64,000 bases of DNA. Origin: Pseudomonas reidholzensis. GTDB lineage: Bacteria > Pseudomonadota > Gammaproteobacteria > Pseudomonadales > Pseudomonadaceae. The position numbers and the translations under genes are program-made. The stretch lies in the NCBI RefSeq assembly GCF_900536025.1, contig NZ_UNOZ01000003.1, positions 1 through 64,000 of the forward strand, given 5' to 3'. Positions within the stretch are counted from its first letter, which is position 1; every line of letters begins with the position of its first letter. This document shows, in pieces, positions 19,464 to 29,342 of this stretch. The notes beneath the pieces were generated by a model, which saw only the letters and a program-made list of their open reading frames with translations, was not told where the DNA came from and did no database searches.

Positions 19464-19910
19464 ATGTCCACCCAAGAAAAGCAAAAAGCCAGTCATAACC
19501 TTTATGGGGTCGAGCCCTACCAAGTGGCCAAGGGTGAGGAGTACATGAGTGACTCCATGCGCAAGCATTTCATCCAGATCCTCAATGGTTGGAAGCAAGA
19601 GTTGATGATCGGCGTCGACAAGACCGTTGACCATATGAAGGAAGAGGCGGCCAACTTCGCCGACCCGGCAGACCGTGCCACGCAAGAGGAAGAGTTTGCC
19701 CTTGAGCTGCGCGCACGTGATCGCGAGCGCAAGCTGATCAAGAAGATCGACAAGACCCTGCAGCTGATTCAGGACAAAGACTACGGCTGGTGCGAGAGCT
19801 GTGGCATCGAGATTGGCGTGCGTCGTCTTGAAGCCCGCCCTACCGCCGACCTTTGCTTCGATTGCAAAGAGGTTGCGGAGCAAAAGGAAAAGACAGTCGG
19901 CAAAGGCTGA
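19464..19910 (+). CDS. dksA: RNA polymerase-binding transcription factor DksA
   Basis: 148 residues. The coiled-coil hairpin carries the acidic tip DPAD (residues 68-71). The C-terminal zinc finger has four cysteines (110, 113, 131, 134), so this is the zinc-containing DksA. With ppGpp it inhibits rRNA promoters and activates amino-acid promoters by entering the RNAP secondary channel. GAGAGGCGG precedes ATG 19464; an upstream in-frame start at 19446 is less likely. Followed by its own terminator. Confidence 0.97.
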   Translation: MSTQEKQKASHNLYGVEPYQVAKGEEYMSDSMRKHFIQILNGWKQELMIGVDKTVDHMKEEAANFADPADRATQEEEFALELRARDRERKLIKKIDKTLQLIQDKDYGWCESCGIEIGVRRLEARPTADLCFDCKEVAEQKEKTVGKG

Positions 19911-19925
19911 TTCCGATTCCCACCG

Positions 19926-19957
19926 AACGGGGCGCTCTTAGCGCCCCGTTTCATTTT
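19926..19957 (+). terminator. Intrinsic terminator after dksA
   Basis: AACGGGGCGC, a five-base loop and GCGCCCCGTT form a perfect 10-bp stem (19926-19950) followed by TTCATTTTAT. It separates dksA from gluQ. Confidence 0.9.
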
Positions 19958-19974
19958 ATAGATGCCGTAAGCCC

Positions 19975-20862
19975 ATGACCTCATCACCCTACGTCGGGCG
20001 CTTCGCCCCCACCCCCAGCGGTTTTCTGCACTTCGGTTCGCTGGTGGCCGCCCTCGCCTCCTGGCTCGACGCCCGCGCCGTCGGTGGCCGCTGGCTGCTG
20101 CGCATGGAAGACACCGACCCGCCCCGCGAGATGCCCGGTGCCCGCGATGCCATCCTGCACACCCTTGAAGGCTACGGCCTGGAGTGGGATGGCGAGGTGG
20201 TGTACCAGAGCCAGCGCCATGACGCCTATGCCGAAGTGGTCGAGCGCTTGTTCCGACAAGGGCTGGCCTATGCCTGTACCTGCTCGCGCAAGCAGCTGGA
20301 AGGGTGTAACGGGATCTACCCGGGCGCGTGCCGCAACGCCGGCCATGCCCGTGAAGGGGCGGCGATCCGCTTGCGCGTACCGGAGCTGACCTACCGCTTC
20401 AACGACCGCGTGCAGGGCGAGTTCGCCCAGCACCTGGGGCGTGAGGTGGGCGACTTCATCATCCAGCGCCGCGATGGGCTGTATGCCTATCAGCTGGCGG
20501 TGGTGCTGGACGATGCCTGGCAGGGTGTTACCGACATCGTGCGGGGGGCCGACCTGCTGGACAACACCCCGCGGCAGTTGTACCTGCAGGAGCTGTTGGG
20601 GTTCTCGCAGCCGCGCTACCTGCATATTCCGCTGATCATCCAGCCGGATGGGCACAAGCTGGGCAAGTCGTACCGTTCGCCACCGCTGGCACCGGGGCAG
20701 GCCACGCCGTTGTTGCTGCGCGCGTTGCGGGCGCTGGGGCAGGTGACCGATCCGGCGCTGGAGAACGCCAGCCCGGGCGAGGTGCTGGACGTGGCGCGGC
20801 GGCAGTGGCGGCCGGAGGCGATTGCGCGGCAGATGACCCTTGCCGAAGCAGATCTGCACTGA
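19975..20862 (+). CDS. gluQ: Glutamyl-Q tRNA(Asp) synthetase
   Basis: A 295-residue truncated GluRS paralogue with no anticodon-binding domain. It has the class I signature region (APTPSGFLHFGS), a zinc-binding C-x-C with later Cys residues (ACTCSRKQLEGCNGIYPGAC) and a KMSKS-like HKLGKS. It attaches glutamate to the queuosine base of tRNA(Asp). Position right after dksA is conserved in gammaproteobacteria. Confidence 0.96.
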   Translation: MTSSPYVGRFAPTPSGFLHFGSLVAALASWLDARAVGGRWLLRMEDTDPPREMPGARDAILHTLEGYGLEWDGEVVYQSQRHDAYAEVVERLFRQGLAYACTCSRKQLEGCNGIYPGACRNAGHAREGAAIRLRVPELTYRFNDRVQGEFAQHLGREVGDFIIQRRDGLYAYQLAVVLDDAWQGVTDIVRGADLLDNTPRQLYLQELLGFSQPRYLHIPLIIQPDGHKLGKSYRSPPLAPGQATPLLLRALRALGQVTDPALENASPGEVLDVARRQWRPEAIARQMTLAEADLH

Positions 20863-20870
20863 TCCTCCCG

Positions 20871-20971
20871 GCCTCTTCGCGGGGCAAGCCCGCTCCCACA
20901 GGATTTGTGCCGGCCGCAAAATTCGGGCATTGCAGGGATCCTGTGGGAGCGGGCTTGCCCCGCGAAGAGGC
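20871..20971. repeat. REP inverted pair after gluQ
   Basis: Two 32-bp arms (20871-20902 and 20940-20971) are perfect inverted copies containing the core GCGGGGCAAGCCCGCTCCCACAGG split at the 20-base line (CGCGGGGCAAGCCCGCTCCC). The loop is 37 bp. This is the P. putida REP type, present as an inverted pair. It lies between gluQ and cbrX and may stabilise or terminate the gluQ mRNA. Confidence 0.93.
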
Positions 20972-21096
20972 CCGCACAGGCAAAAAACCAATAAATTCAA
21001 TTTCTTGCCGTCCGATGCGGAATCCCGCTAGCATCGCCCCGGCCATTTGCGCCAATAATAAGTCCAAGCCCGCAGCGCCCAACCATCGAGGCCGAC

Positions 21097-21273
21097 ATGT
21101 ACATCTATCGTTTGGTCCTGCTTCTGGTCGTGGGGATCTACCTGTTCTCCCCAGCCATCATGGACTGGTGGATCGAACCGACCGGAGCCTGGTACCGACC
21201 CTACCTGCTCTGGCTGATCCTGATCGTCGTCACCTTTATCCTGCAGAGCCAACGAGATGCCGATGAGCTTTAG
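21097..21273 (+). CDS. cbrX: CbrX, small membrane protein overlapping cbrA
   Basis: A 58-residue ORF with two hydrophobic segments (about residues 3-20 and 36-51) joined by a Trp-rich loop (MDWWIEPTGAWYRPY). Its last 17 bases overlap the cbrA start region in another frame. This arrangement matches cbrX, a small gene described upstream of cbrA in pseudomonads and thought to couple its translation. Any independent function of the peptide is unknown. Confidence 0.78.
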   Translation: MYIYRLVLLLVVGIYLFSPAIMDWWIEPTGAWYRPYLLWLILIVVTFILQSQRDADEL

Positions 21274-24232
21274 CCTGACCCAGATGATCCTGATCAGCGC
21301 CGGGTACCTGGGCGTGCTGTTTGGCGTGGCCTGGATCAGCGAACGTGGGCTGATCCCGCGTTCGGTCATCCGTCACCCGCTGACCTACACCCTGTCACTC
21401 GGCGTCTACGCCAGCGCCTGGGCCTTCTATGGCTCGGTGGGCCTGGCCTACCAGTACGGCTACGGCTTCCTCGCCTGTTACCTGGGGGTGTCCGGGGCCT
21501 TCCTGCTGGCGCCGGTGCTGCTCTACCCGATCCTCAAGATCACCCGCACCTACCAGCTGTCCTCGCTGGCCGACCTGCTGGCGTTCCGCTTTCGCAGTAC
21601 CTGGGCCGGGGCGCTGACCACCATCTTCATGCTGATCGGCGTGCTGCCGTTGCTGGCCCTGCAGATCCAGGCCGTGGCCGACTCGATCAGCATCCTCACC
21701 GGTGAGCCGGTCAAGGCCCGGGTGGCGTTCGCCTTTTGCGTGCTGATCATCCTGTTCACGATTTTCTTCGGCTCGCGCCATATCGCCACCCGCGAGAAGC
21801 ACGAGGGCCTCGTGTTCGCCATCGCCTTCGAGTCGGTGATCAAGCTGCTGGCGCTCGGCGGCATCGGCCTGTATGCCCTGTACGGGGTGTTCGGCGGCCC
21901 GCACGAGCTGGAGGTGTGGCTGCTGCAGAACCAGACCGCCCTCGCCGCCTTGCATACGCCGCTGCAGGAAGGCCCGTGGCGGACGCTGCTGCTGGTGTTC
22001 TTCGCCTCGGCGATCGTCATGCCGCACATGTACCACATGGCCTTTACCGAAAACCTCAGCCCGCGCTCGCTGGTCAGCGCCAGCTGGGGCTTGCCGCTGT
22101 TCCTGCTGTTGATGAGCCTGGCGGTGCCGCTGATCCTCTGGGCCGGCCTGCGCCTGGGGGCGAGCACCAACCCCGAGTACTTCACCCTGGGCCTGGGCAT
22201 CGCCGCAAACAACGACGCGCTGGCGTTACTGGCCTATGTCGGCGGGTTGTCTTCGGCCAGCGGGCTGATCATCGTCACCACCCTGGCGTTGTCGGGCATG
22301 GCCCTCAACCACCTGGTGCTGCCGCTCTACCAGCCCCCGGCCGAGGGCAATATCTACCGCTGGCTGAAGTGGACCCGCCGCGCCCTGATCGTCGCGATCA
22401 TCACCGCCGGGTTCATCTTCTACCTGACCCAGAACAACCACCAGAGCCTGGCCAACCTGGGCATCGTCGCCTTTGTCGCGACGCTGCAGTTCCTCCCGGG
22501 GGTGCTCTCGGTGCTGTACTGGCCGACCGCCAACCGGCGCGGCTTCATCGCCGGCCTGCTGGCCGGCATGCTGGTGTGGATGGTGACCATGCTGCTGCCG
22601 CTGCTGGGCAACCTGCAGGGCTTCTATATCCCGCTGCTGGACATGATCTATGTGCTCGACGACACCAGCTGGCACATGGCGGCGATTGCCTCGCTGGCTG
22701 CCAACGTCCTGCTGTTTACCCTGATCTCGCTGTTCACCAACGCCAGCAGCGAAGAGATCAGCGCCGCCGAAGCCTGCGCCGTGGACAACGTGCGCCGCCC
22801 GCAACGGCGTGAGCTGCACGCCGCCTCGCCGCAGGAGTTCGCCACCCAGCTGGCCAAGCCGCTGGGCGCCAAGGCCGCGCAGAAGGAAGTCGAGCAGGCC
22901 CTGCGCGACCTCTACCTGCCGTTCGACGAGCGCCGCCCCTATGCCCTGCGCCGCCTGCGCGACCGCATCGAGGCCAACCTGTCCGGCCTGATGGGCCCCA
23001 GCGTCGCCCAGGACATGGTCGAGACCTTTCTCCCGTACAAATCCGGTAACGAGAACTACGTCACCGAAGATATCCACTTCATCGAGAGCCGCCTGGAAGA
23101 CTACCACTCGCGCCTCACCGGCCTGGCCGCCGAGCTCGATGCCCTGCGTCGCTACCACCGCCAGACCCTGCAGGAGCTGCCCATGGGCGTCTGCTCGCTG
23201 GCCAAGGACCAGGAGATCCTGATGTGGAACAAGGCCATGGAGGAGCTCACCGGGATCGCCGCCAAGCACGTGGTCGGCTCGCGCCTGGTGACCATCGGCG
23301 AGCCCTGGCGCGAGCTGTTGCTGGGCTTCATCAACCTGCCCGACGAACACTTGCACAAGCAGCGCCTGGCCCTCGACGGCCAACCGCGCTGGCTCAACCT
23401 GCACAAGGCGGCCATCGACGAGCCGCTGGCGCCCGGTAACAGCGGCCTGGTACTGCTGGTCGAAGACCTCACCGAAACCCAGGCCCTGGAAGACAAGCTG
23501 GTGCACTCCGAGCGCCTGGCCAGCATCGGCCGCCTGGCCGCCGGCGTGGCCCACGAGATCGGCAACCCGATCACCGGCATCGCCTGCCTGGCGCAGAACC
23601 TGCGCGAAGAGCGCGAGGGCGATGGCGAAATCACCGAGCTGTCGAGCCAGATCCTCGAGCAGACCAAACGGGTCTCGCGCATCGTCCAGTCACTGATGAG
23701 CTTCGCCCATGCCGGCGGCAGCCACCAGAACAACGAAGAGCCGGTGTGCCTGGCCGAAGTGGCGCAGGATGCCATCGGCCTGCTGGCCCTCAACCGGCGC
23801 AATTTCGAAGTGCAGTTCTTCAACCTGTGCGACCCGGACCACTGGGCCGAGGGCGATCCGCAACGCCTGGCGCAGGTGCTCATCAACCTGCTGTCCAACG
23901 CCCGCGATGCCTCGCCGGCCGGCAGCGCGGTGCGCGTGCGCAGCGAAGTCAGCGAGCACACCGTCGACCTGGTGGTCGAGGATGAAGGCAGTGGCATCCC
24001 GAAAAACATCATGGACCGCCTGTTCGAACCGTTCTTCACCACCAAGGACCCGGGCGAGGGAACCGGACTGGGGCTCGCACTGGTCTATTCCATCGTGGAA
24101 GAGCATTATGGGCAAATCACCATCGACAGCCCCGCCGATATCGAACGGCAGCGTGGCACACGGATCCGCGTGACCCTGCCCCGGCATGTCGTAGCGACGT
24201 CCCCTGAAATTCGAGACCGTCGAGAGAATTGA
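21257..24232 (+). CDS. cbrA: CbrA, transporter-like sensor histidine kinase
   Basis: 991 residues. The N-terminal half (to about 500) is a sodium/solute symporter-like (SLC5) domain with a dozen or more membrane helices. It is followed by a linker/STAC region, a PAS domain (about 640-740), HisKA with phospho-acceptor His766 in [12 protein letters not shown], and HATPase_c ([17 protein letters not shown]). It senses carbon/nitrogen balance, possibly histidine as in P. putida, and phosphorylates CbrB. The start lies inside cbrX with only a weak Shine-Dalgarno sequence, so translational coupling is likely. An ATG at 21263 is an alternative. Confidence 0.96.
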   Translation: MPMSFSLTQMILISAGYLGVLFGVAWISERGLIPRSVIRHPLTYTLSLGVYASAWAFYGSVGLAYQYGYGFLACYLGVSGAFLLAPVLLYPILKITRTYQLSSLADLLAFRFRSTWAGALTTIFMLIGVLPLLALQIQAVADSISILTGEPVKARVAFAFCVLIILFTIFFGSRHIATREKHEGLVFAIAFESVIKLLALGGIGLYALYGVFGGPHELEVWLLQNQTALAALHTPLQEGPWRTLLLVFFASAIVMPHMYHMAFTENLSPRSLVSASWGLPLFLLLMSLAVPLILWAGLRLGASTNPEYFTLGLGIAANNDALALLAYVGGLSSASGLIIVTTLALSGMALNHLVLPLYQPPAEGNIYRWLKWTRRALIVAIITAGFIFYLTQNNHQSLANLGIVAFVATLQFLPGVLSVLYWPTANRRGFIAGLLAGMLVWMVTMLLPLLGNLQGFYIPLLDMIYVLDDTSWHMAAIASLAANVLLFTLISLFTNASSEEISAAEACAVDNVRRPQRRELHAASPQEFATQLAKPLGAKAAQKEVEQALRDLYLPFDERRPYALRRLRDRIEANLSGLMGPSVAQDMVETFLPYKSGNENYVTEDIHFIESRLEDYHSRLTGLAAELDALRRYHRQTLQELPMGVCSLAKDQEILMWNKAMEELTGIAAKHVVGSRLVTIGEPWRELLLGFINLPDEHLHKQRLALDGQPRWLNLHKAAIDEPLAPGNSGLVLLVEDLTETQALEDKLVHSERLASIGRLAAGVAHEIGNPITGIACLAQNLREEREGDGEITELSSQILEQTKRVSRIVQSLMSFAHAGGSHQNNEEPVCLAEVAQDAIGLLALNRRNFEVQFFNLCDPDHWAEGDPQRLAQVLINLLSNARDASPAGSAVRVRSEVSEHTVDLVVEDEGSGIPKNIMDRLFEPFFTTKDPGEGTGLGLALVYSIVEEHYGQITIDSPADIERQRGTRIRVTLPRHVVATSPEIRDRREN

Positions 24233-24236
24233 ATCA

Positions 24237-25688
24237 ATGCCGCATATTCTGATCGTCGAAGACGAAACCATCATCCGTTCGGCCCTGCGTCGCCTGCTCG
24301 AGCGGAACCAGTACCAGGTCAGCGAAGCCGGCTCGGTGCAGGAAGCCCAGGAACGCTTCAGCATTGCCACCTTCGACCTGATCGTCAGTGACCTGCGCCT
24401 GCCTGGCGCGCCGGGCACCGAGCTGATCAAGCTCGGCCAGGGCACGCCGGTGCTGATCATGACCAGCTACGCCAGCCTGCGTTCGGCGGTCGACTCGATG
24501 AAGATGGGCGCGGTGGACTATATCGCCAAGCCCTTCGACCACGACGAGATGCTGCAAGCGGTGGCGCGCATCCTGCGCGACCGGCAGAACGCCCCGGCCA
24601 GCGTCAGTGCCGGCGCTGAACCGCGGGCCAACGGCAAGGCCGCCGCTGCCGACAAGGGCAGCAGCAACGCCGCCAATGGCGAGATCGGCATCATCGGCTC
24701 GTGCCCACCGATGCAGGACATGTACAGCAAGATCCGCAAGGTCGCGCCAACCGACTCCAACGTGTTGATCCAGGGCGAGTCGGGCACCGGCAAAGAGCTG
24801 GTCGCTCGTGCCCTGCACAACCTCTCGCGACGGGCCAAGGCGCCGATGATCTCGGTCAACTGCGCGGCGATCCCGGAGACCCTCATCGAGTCCGAGCTGT
24901 TTGGCCACGAGAAAGGCGCGTTTACCGGCGCCAGCGCCGGGCGTGCCGGCCTGGTCGAAGCCGCCGACGGTGGCACGCTGTTCCTCGACGAGATCGGTGA
25001 ACTGCCGCTCGAAGCCCAGGCCCGCCTGCTGCGCGTGCTGCAGGAAGGCGAGATCCGCCGGGTCGGCTCGGTGCAGTCGCAAAAGGTCGATGTGCGCTTG
25101 ATCGCCGCGACCCACCGCGACCTGAAGAACCTGGCCAAGGTTGGCCAGTTCCGTGAAGACCTTTACTACCGCCTGCACGTCATCGCCCTCAAGCTGCCGG
25201 CGCTGCGCGAGCGCGGCCCCGACGTCAACGAGATCGCCACCGCGTTCCTCGCACGCCAGAGCGCACGCATCGGCCGTGACGACCTGCGCTTCTCCAGCGA
25301 GGCTGAACAGGCCATCCGTCATTACAGCTGGCCGGGTAACGTCCGCGAGCTGGAAAACGCCGTCGAGCGTGCGGTGATCCTCAGCGAGAGCCCGGAGATT
25401 TCCGCCGAGCTGCTGGGCATCGACATCGAGTTGAGCGACCTCGACGACGATGACCTGCTGGGCAATCTGCCGGTGCTCAGCAGCGGGACCGCCAACAGCG
25501 CCAGCCACGAGCCCACCGAGGACCTGTCACTGGAGGACTACTTCCAGCACTTCGTCCTCGAGCACCAGGACCACATGACCGAGACCGAGCTGGCACGCAA
25601 GCTGGGCGTCAGCCGCAAGTGCCTGTGGGAGCGCCGCCAGCGCCTGGGCATCCCCCGGCGCAAGAGCAACGCCACCAGCGACAACTGA
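24237..25688 (+). CDS. cbrB: CbrB, sigma-54-dependent response regulator
   Basis: 483 residues. The receiver domain has phospho-acceptor Asp52 in IVSDLRLPG and the switch lysine in YIAKPFD. The AAA+ domain has Walker A GESGTGKE and the sigma-54-contacting GAFTGA loop. A C-terminal Fis-type helix-turn-helix ([20 protein letters not shown]) completes it. It starts 4 bp after cbrA and activates the crcZ promoter immediately downstream. Confidence 0.97.
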   Translation: MPHILIVEDETIIRSALRRLLERNQYQVSEAGSVQEAQERFSIATFDLIVSDLRLPGAPGTELIKLGQGTPVLIMTSYASLRSAVDSMKMGAVDYIAKPFDHDEMLQAVARILRDRQNAPASVSAGAEPRANGKAAAADKGSSNAANGEIGIIGSCPPMQDMYSKIRKVAPTDSNVLIQGESGTGKELVARALHNLSRRAKAPMISVNCAAIPETLIESELFGHEKGAFTGASAGRAGLVEAADGGTLFLDEIGELPLEAQARLLRVLQEGEIRRVGSVQSQKVDVRLIAATHRDLKNLAKVGQFREDLYYRLHVIALKLPALRERGPDVNEIATAFLARQSARIGRDDLRFSSEAEQAIRHYSWPGNVRELENAVERAVILSESPEISAELLGIDIELSDLDDDDLLGNLPVLSSGTANSASHEPTEDLSLEDYFQHFVLEHQDHMTETELARKLGVSRKCLWERRQRLGIPRRKSNATSDN

Positions 25689-25700
25689 TCCGACATCCCT

Positions 25701-25719
25701 GGGGCCGCTTTGCGGCCCC
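25701..25719 (+). terminator. Probable weak terminator hairpin after cbrB
   Basis: GGGGCCGC, TTT and GCGGCCCC form a perfect 8-bp stem 12 nt after the cbrB stop. Only a short, mixed T-containing stretch follows, so termination may be partial. Confidence 0.6.
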
Positions 25720-25733
25720 ACTGCATTTCAGGG

Positions 25734-25898
25734 GTAACACATCAGATCCCGCAAAAATCTGTTACCCATGCCCTCCCGCCGTAACAGCCGCCGAGGCGTA
25801 CGGTAACGAAATGTCTGCATTTGCCCCCTCGCCCACCCTGCCAAAAACCCGCAAACCCTTGATTTTGTTAGGTTTGCAAAAGTTGGCACGGCACCTGC
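25734..25898 (+). promoter_or_regulatory. crcZ control region: CbrB sites and sigma-54 promoter
   Basis: The -24/-12 element TGGCACGGCACCTGCT (25884-25899) matches TGGCACG-N4-TTGCW with GG and GC exactly 10 bases apart. Upstream are GTAACA at 25734, its inverse TGTTAC at 25760, GTAACA at 25781 and GTAACG at 25803, which resemble the CbrB subsites reported at crcZ. The spacing (75-150 bp upstream) fits an enhancer for a sigma-54 activator. Confidence 0.9.
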
Positions 25899-25909
25899 TA
25901 TATGTTTGG

Positions 25910-26283
25910 TACAAGAACAATAACAAGCACTGCAACTCAGAATAAGAACAAGACGAAACGGCTCACGCACAATAAAAACAAGACGGCGGAGGCGCAGCTA
26001 ACTGATTCTTTTGGAGAGGAGTTGTGTTTGGGGCTTGCCCCACAACCAGGCAGAGAACAACAAAAACTGCACTAAAGCAGCGCCTAAACTGGTTGGATCG
26101 ACAGATCAGCATTACCTCAGCGGCCAAAGCAATCCGTTTGCTCTTTACCCCCGGTTTGGGGGTCGTCCACAAGTTTCGAGCTTTGTGGGCAGGGCACTCA
26201 ACAAAAACAAGAAGCCCAGCAGAAAAACAATAAGAGCACGCAACGACACTTCTTGGGGAGCTTAGGCTCCCCTTGTCGTTTCT
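25910..26283 (+). ncRNA. crcZ: CrcZ small RNA, antagonist of Hfq/Crc catabolite repression
   Basis: The region between cbrB and pcnB has no credible ORF but a sigma-54 promoter at its start and a terminator at its end, giving about 374 nt. It carries six A-rich CA motifs of the A-A-N type, near 25911-25927, 25939-25954, 25968-25984, 26053-26067, 26200-26214 and 26220-26235. Such motifs bind Hfq/Crc and sequester it, relieving repression when preferred carbon sources run out. Position, length and motif number agree with pseudomonad CrcZ. The 5' end is inferred from the promoter. Confidence 0.94.
26242..26283 (+). terminator. Intrinsic terminator of crcZ
   Basis: A two-part stem: outer AACGACA/TGTCGTT and inner GGGGAGC/GCTCCCC around TTAG, followed by TTTCT. 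It forms the 3' end of CrcZ. A TAGAAT at 26352-26357 downstream may be the -10 of pcnB. Confidence 0.9.
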
Positions 26284-26420
26284 CACGCCCCAGCATTCCC
26301 CGCCTGAAGCACCCCTTGGCATACCGCCTACACCATTCCCCAAGTAAATGCTAGAATCCCCGCCCATCATGCGGCCATTCGCTTACCCATGGCCGAACAT
26401 TCCTTCAAACAGTGCATCCC

Positions 26421-27809
26421 ATGCTGAAGAAGCTGTTCCAGTCGTTCCGTCCTCCCGTTAGTGGTCAACACCACAGGCGCACCACGCCTGAAGTGATCAA
26501 CAAGAGCCAGCACTCGCTGCAGCGCAGCCAGTTCAGCCGCCACGCGGTAGGCATCGTCGATCGCCTGCAGGCTGCCGGATACCAGGCCTATCTGGTCGGT
26601 GGCTGTGTGCGCGACCTCCTCCTGGGTATCACCCCGAAGGATTTCGACGTCGCCACCAGCGCCACGCCCGAGCAGGTGCGTGCCGAGTTCCGCAATGCGC
26701 GGATCATTGGCCGCCGCTTCAAGCTGGTGCACGTGCATTTTGGCCGCGAGATCATCGAAGTCGCGACGTTCCGCGCGCATCACTCGGATGAAGACGAAGG
26801 TGATAGCCACCGTTCGTCGCACAACGCCAGTGGGCGCATCCTGCGTGACAACGTCTACGGCACCTTGGAAGAAGACGCGCAACGCCGCGACTTCACCATC
26901 AACGCCCTGTACTACGATCCCGTCAGCGAGCGCATTCTCGATTACGCCAACGGCATCCACGACATCCGCAACCGCCTGTTGCGCCTGATCGGCGACCCTA
27001 CCCATCGCTACCAGGAAGACCCGGTGCGCATGCTGCGGGCCGTGCGTTTCGCCGCCAAGCTGAACTTCGGCATCGAGAAGCACACCGTGCAGCCGATCCG
27101 CGAGCTGGCGCCGATGCTGCGCGACATCCCGCCGGCCCGGCTGTTCGAGGAATGCCTGAAGCTGTTCCTCTCGGGCCACGCGGCGATCACCTTCGAGATG
27201 CTGGTCGACCTGCAGTTGTTCGAGCCGCTGTTCCCGGGCAGCAGCCATGCCCTGGAAGAGCGCCCGAGCTACACCCATACGCTGATCAGCCAGGCGCTGG
27301 CGAACACCGACCTGCGGGTCAAGCAGGGCAAGCCTGTAACCCCGGCGTTCCTGTTTGCCGCCATGCTCTGGCCAGCCCTGCCGGGCCGCGCGCTGTACTT
27401 GCAGAGCCAAGGTGTGCCGCCGATCCCGGCGATGAACCAGGCCGCTCACGACCTGATCGCCGAGCAGTGCCAGCGCATCGCTATCCCCAAGCGCTTCACC
27501 CTGCCGATCCGCGAGATCTGGGACATGCAGGAGCGCCTGCCGCGCCGCAGTGGCAAACGCGCCGACATGCTCCTCGACAACCCGCGCTTCCGCGCCGGCT
27601 ACGACTTCCTGCTGCTGCGCGAAAGCGCGGGCGAGGAAACCGACGAGCTCGGCCAATGGTGGACCGACTACCAGGATGCCAACGACAGCGAGCGGCGCGA
27701 GATGATCCGCGAGCTCGGGAGCCGTGACGACGGTGCCGGCGCTGCCCCACGCAAGCGCAAACGCAGTGGCAGCAAGCGCAAGCGCAGCGGTGACGAGGCC
27801 TTCGACTAA
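26421..27809 (+). CDS. pcnB: Poly(A) polymerase I
   Basis: 462 residues of the class II nucleotidyltransferase family. The catalytic GG-x-D-x-D region reads YLVGGCVRDLLLGITPKDFD (Asp74 and Asp76). An RNA-binding neck/body follows, then a very basic tail (RKRKRSGSKRKRSG). It polyadenylates RNAs to mark them for decay by PNPase, encoded elsewhere in this window. ATG 26421 (MLKKLF) is preferred to an in-frame GTG at 26412. Three nucleotides separate it from folK. Confidence 0.95.
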   Translation: MLKKLFQSFRPPVSGQHHRRTTPEVINKSQHSLQRSQFSRHAVGIVDRLQAAGYQAYLVGGCVRDLLLGITPKDFDVATSATPEQVRAEFRNARIIGRRFKLVHVHFGREIIEVATFRAHHSDEDEGDSHRSSHNASGRILRDNVYGTLEEDAQRRDFTINALYYDPVSERILDYANGIHDIRNRLLRLIGDPTHRYQEDPVRMLRAVRFAAKLNFGIEKHTVQPIRELAPMLRDIPPARLFEECLKLFLSGHAAITFEMLVDLQLFEPLFPGSSHALEERPSYTHTLISQALANTDLRVKQGKPVTPAFLFAAMLWPALPGRALYLQSQGVPPIPAMNQAAHDLIAEQCQRIAIPKRFTLPIREIWDMQERLPRRSGKRADMLLDNPRFRAGYDFLLLRESAGEETDELGQWWTDYQDANDSERREMIRELGSRDDGAGAAPRKRKRSGSKRKRSGDEAFD

Positions 27810-27811
27810 GC

Positions 27812-28291
27812 ATGCCGACCCGCGCCTACATCGGCCTGGGCAGCAACCTGGCCGACCCCGCCGAGCAGCTGCGCTGCGCCCTCGAGGCCTTGGACCAGGC
27901 CGAGGGCACGCGCCTGGCGGGGGTCTCGGGCTTCTATGCCAGCGACTCGCTGCTGCCCGGCCAGCCGCGCTACACCAATGCGGTGGCGGCGCTGGACACT
28001 TCGCTGACACCACTGCAACTGCTCGACGCCCTGCAAGCCATCGAAAACGGCCAGGGCCGTGTCCGCCAGGAACGCTGGGGGCCGCGCACGCTGGACCTCG
28101 ACGTGCTGCTGTTCGGTGAACAGGTCATCGACATCCCCCGCCTCAAGGTCCCGCACTACCATATGCAGGCCCGCCCCTTCGTACTCTATCCCCTGGCCGA
28201 ACTGGTGCCGGCGGACTTCGCCCTGGCCGATGGCCGGCGCTTGGCAGCGCTGCTTGAAGACTGCCCGTTTGTCGGCCTCGAACGCCTGTAA
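27812..28291 (+). CDS. folK: 6-hydroxymethyl-7,8-dihydropterin pyrophosphokinase
   Basis: A 159-residue HPPK with the conserved N terminus (YIGLGSNLADP) and the ATP/metal signature RWGPRTLDLDVLLFG, whose two aspartates bind Mg2+. It makes the pyrophosphorylated pterin used by FolP, encoded at about 51 kb. Immediately downstream of pcnB, probably in the same transcript. Confidence 0.96.
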   Translation: MPTRAYIGLGSNLADPAEQLRCALEALDQAEGTRLAGVSGFYASDSLLPGQPRYTNAVAALDTSLTPLQLLDALQAIENGQGRVRQERWGPRTLDLDVLLFGEQVIDIPRLKVPHYHMQARPFVLYPLAELVPADFALADGRRLAALLEDCPFVGLERL

Positions 28292-28311
28292 TTCGGGCGT
28301 TGCAGAGGGCG

Positions 28312-28351
28312 GTAACGCCAGTAACACACTCAGCGTAACAATGCGGTAACA
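28312..28351 (+). promoter_or_regulatory. Cluster of four GTAAC(A/G) repeats upstream of panB
   Basis: In the 250-bp folK-panB gap, GTAACG (28312) and GTAACA (28321, 28335, 28346) occur in the same orientation within 40 bp. They look like the CbrB subsites at crcZ. Downstream are TTGACT (28359) with a poor -10, and a TGGCAC element whose GC lies one base too close for sigma-54. The rest of 28352-28541 holds the panB leader; AACGAGGA precedes the panB ATG. The regulatory meaning is inference. Confidence 0.45.
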
Positions 28352-28541
28352 GGGTCATTGACTTCGCCCCCCTCGCTCACGACTATAGGCGTCCCGTGGC
28401 ACCCCTTCGCCACCTATCACCTATTTAGGCCCGGACGGACCTGTGCCCCGAACATCACACACGATGATGTGCCGCTCCGGAAGATGAATGCATGCGTTGT
28501 TCGCAGTCGTTTTTCACAGCGCCTGAACGAGGATTTCCTAC

Positions 28542-29342
28542 ATGCCTGAAGTAACCCTGACCACCCTCCACGGCCTCAAGGCCAAGGGTGAGAAAATCGC
28601 CATGCTGACCTGCTACGACGCGACCTTTGCCAAGGCTGCCAGCCAGGCGGGCGTGGACGTGTTGCTGGTGGGCGACTCGCTGGGCATGGTCCTGCAGGGG
28701 CATGACAGCACCCTGCCGGTGACCACCGCCGAAATGGCCTACCACACCGCCTGCGTCAAGCGCGGCAACGACGGCGCGCTGATCCTCGCCGACCTGCCGT
28801 TCATGGCCCATGCCACCCCCGAGCAAGCCTTCGCCAACTGCGCCACGCTGATGCAGGCCGGCGCCCACATGATCAAGCTGGAAGGCGCCGCTTGGCTGGC
28901 CGAGACCATTCGCCTGCTGGCCGAACGTGGCGTGCCGGTGTGTGCGCACATGGGCCTGACCCCGCAGACCGTCAACGTCCTGGGCGGCTACAAGGTCCAG
29001 GGTCGCCAGGAAGCCCAGGCGCGGCAGATGCGTGCCGACGCCATCGCCCTGGAGCAAGCCGGCGCGGCCATGCTGCTGCTCGAGTGCGTACCCAGCGAAC
29101 TCGCCGCCGAGATCTCCCAGGCCGTGAGCATCCCGGTCATCGGTATCGGCGCCGGCAGCGCCACCGACGGCCAGGTCCTGGTGCTGCACGACATGCTCGG
29201 CTTGTCGCTGAGCGGCCGCGTGCCGAAGTTCGTGAAGAACTTCATGGCCGGCCAGGCCGACATCCACAGTGCCCTGGTCGCCTACGTGACGGCGGTCAAG
29301 GACGTCAGCTTCCCTGCCAGCGAACACGGATTCAGCGCATGA
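28542..29342 (+). CDS. panB: 3-methyl-2-oxobutanoate hydroxymethyltransferase
   Basis: 266 residues. The TIM-barrel family hallmarks are present: [13 protein letters not shown], then [13 protein letters not shown] (Mg2+ and ketoisovalerate binding), and [21 protein letters not shown]. It makes ketopantoate from a valine-pathway intermediate (the product of the ilv genes in this window) and methylene-tetrahydrofolate. Overlaps panC by four bases. Confidence 0.97.
   Translation: MPEVTLTTLHGLKAKGEKIAMLTCYDATFAKAASQAGVDVLLVGDSLGMVLQGHDSTLPVTTAEMAYHTACVKRGNDGALILADLPFMAHATPEQAFANCATLMQAGAHMIKLEGAAWLAETIRLLAERGVPVCAHMGLTPQTVNVLGGYKVQGRQEAQARQMRADAIALEQAGAAMLLLECVPSELAAEISQAVSIPVIGIGAGSATDGQVLVLHDMLGLSLSGRVPKFVKNFMAGQADIHSALVAYVTAVKDVSFPASEHGFSA

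Noticed and set aside
20871..20971. REP pairs considered as a CRISPR array or insertion-sequence ends
   Set aside because: There are only two inverted copies per site, with no regular spacers, no cas genes, no transposase and no target duplication.
25689..26420. Small protein genes within the cbrB-pcnB gap
   Set aside because: The short frames at 26011-26265 and nearby lack ribosome-binding sites and lie inside CrcZ, which explains the region.
28397..28412. A possible sigma-54 promoter (TGGCACCCCTTCGCC) upstream of panB
   Set aside because: GG and GC are separated by nine bases instead of ten, which normally abolishes sigma-54 function. Mentioned only as part of the panB finding.
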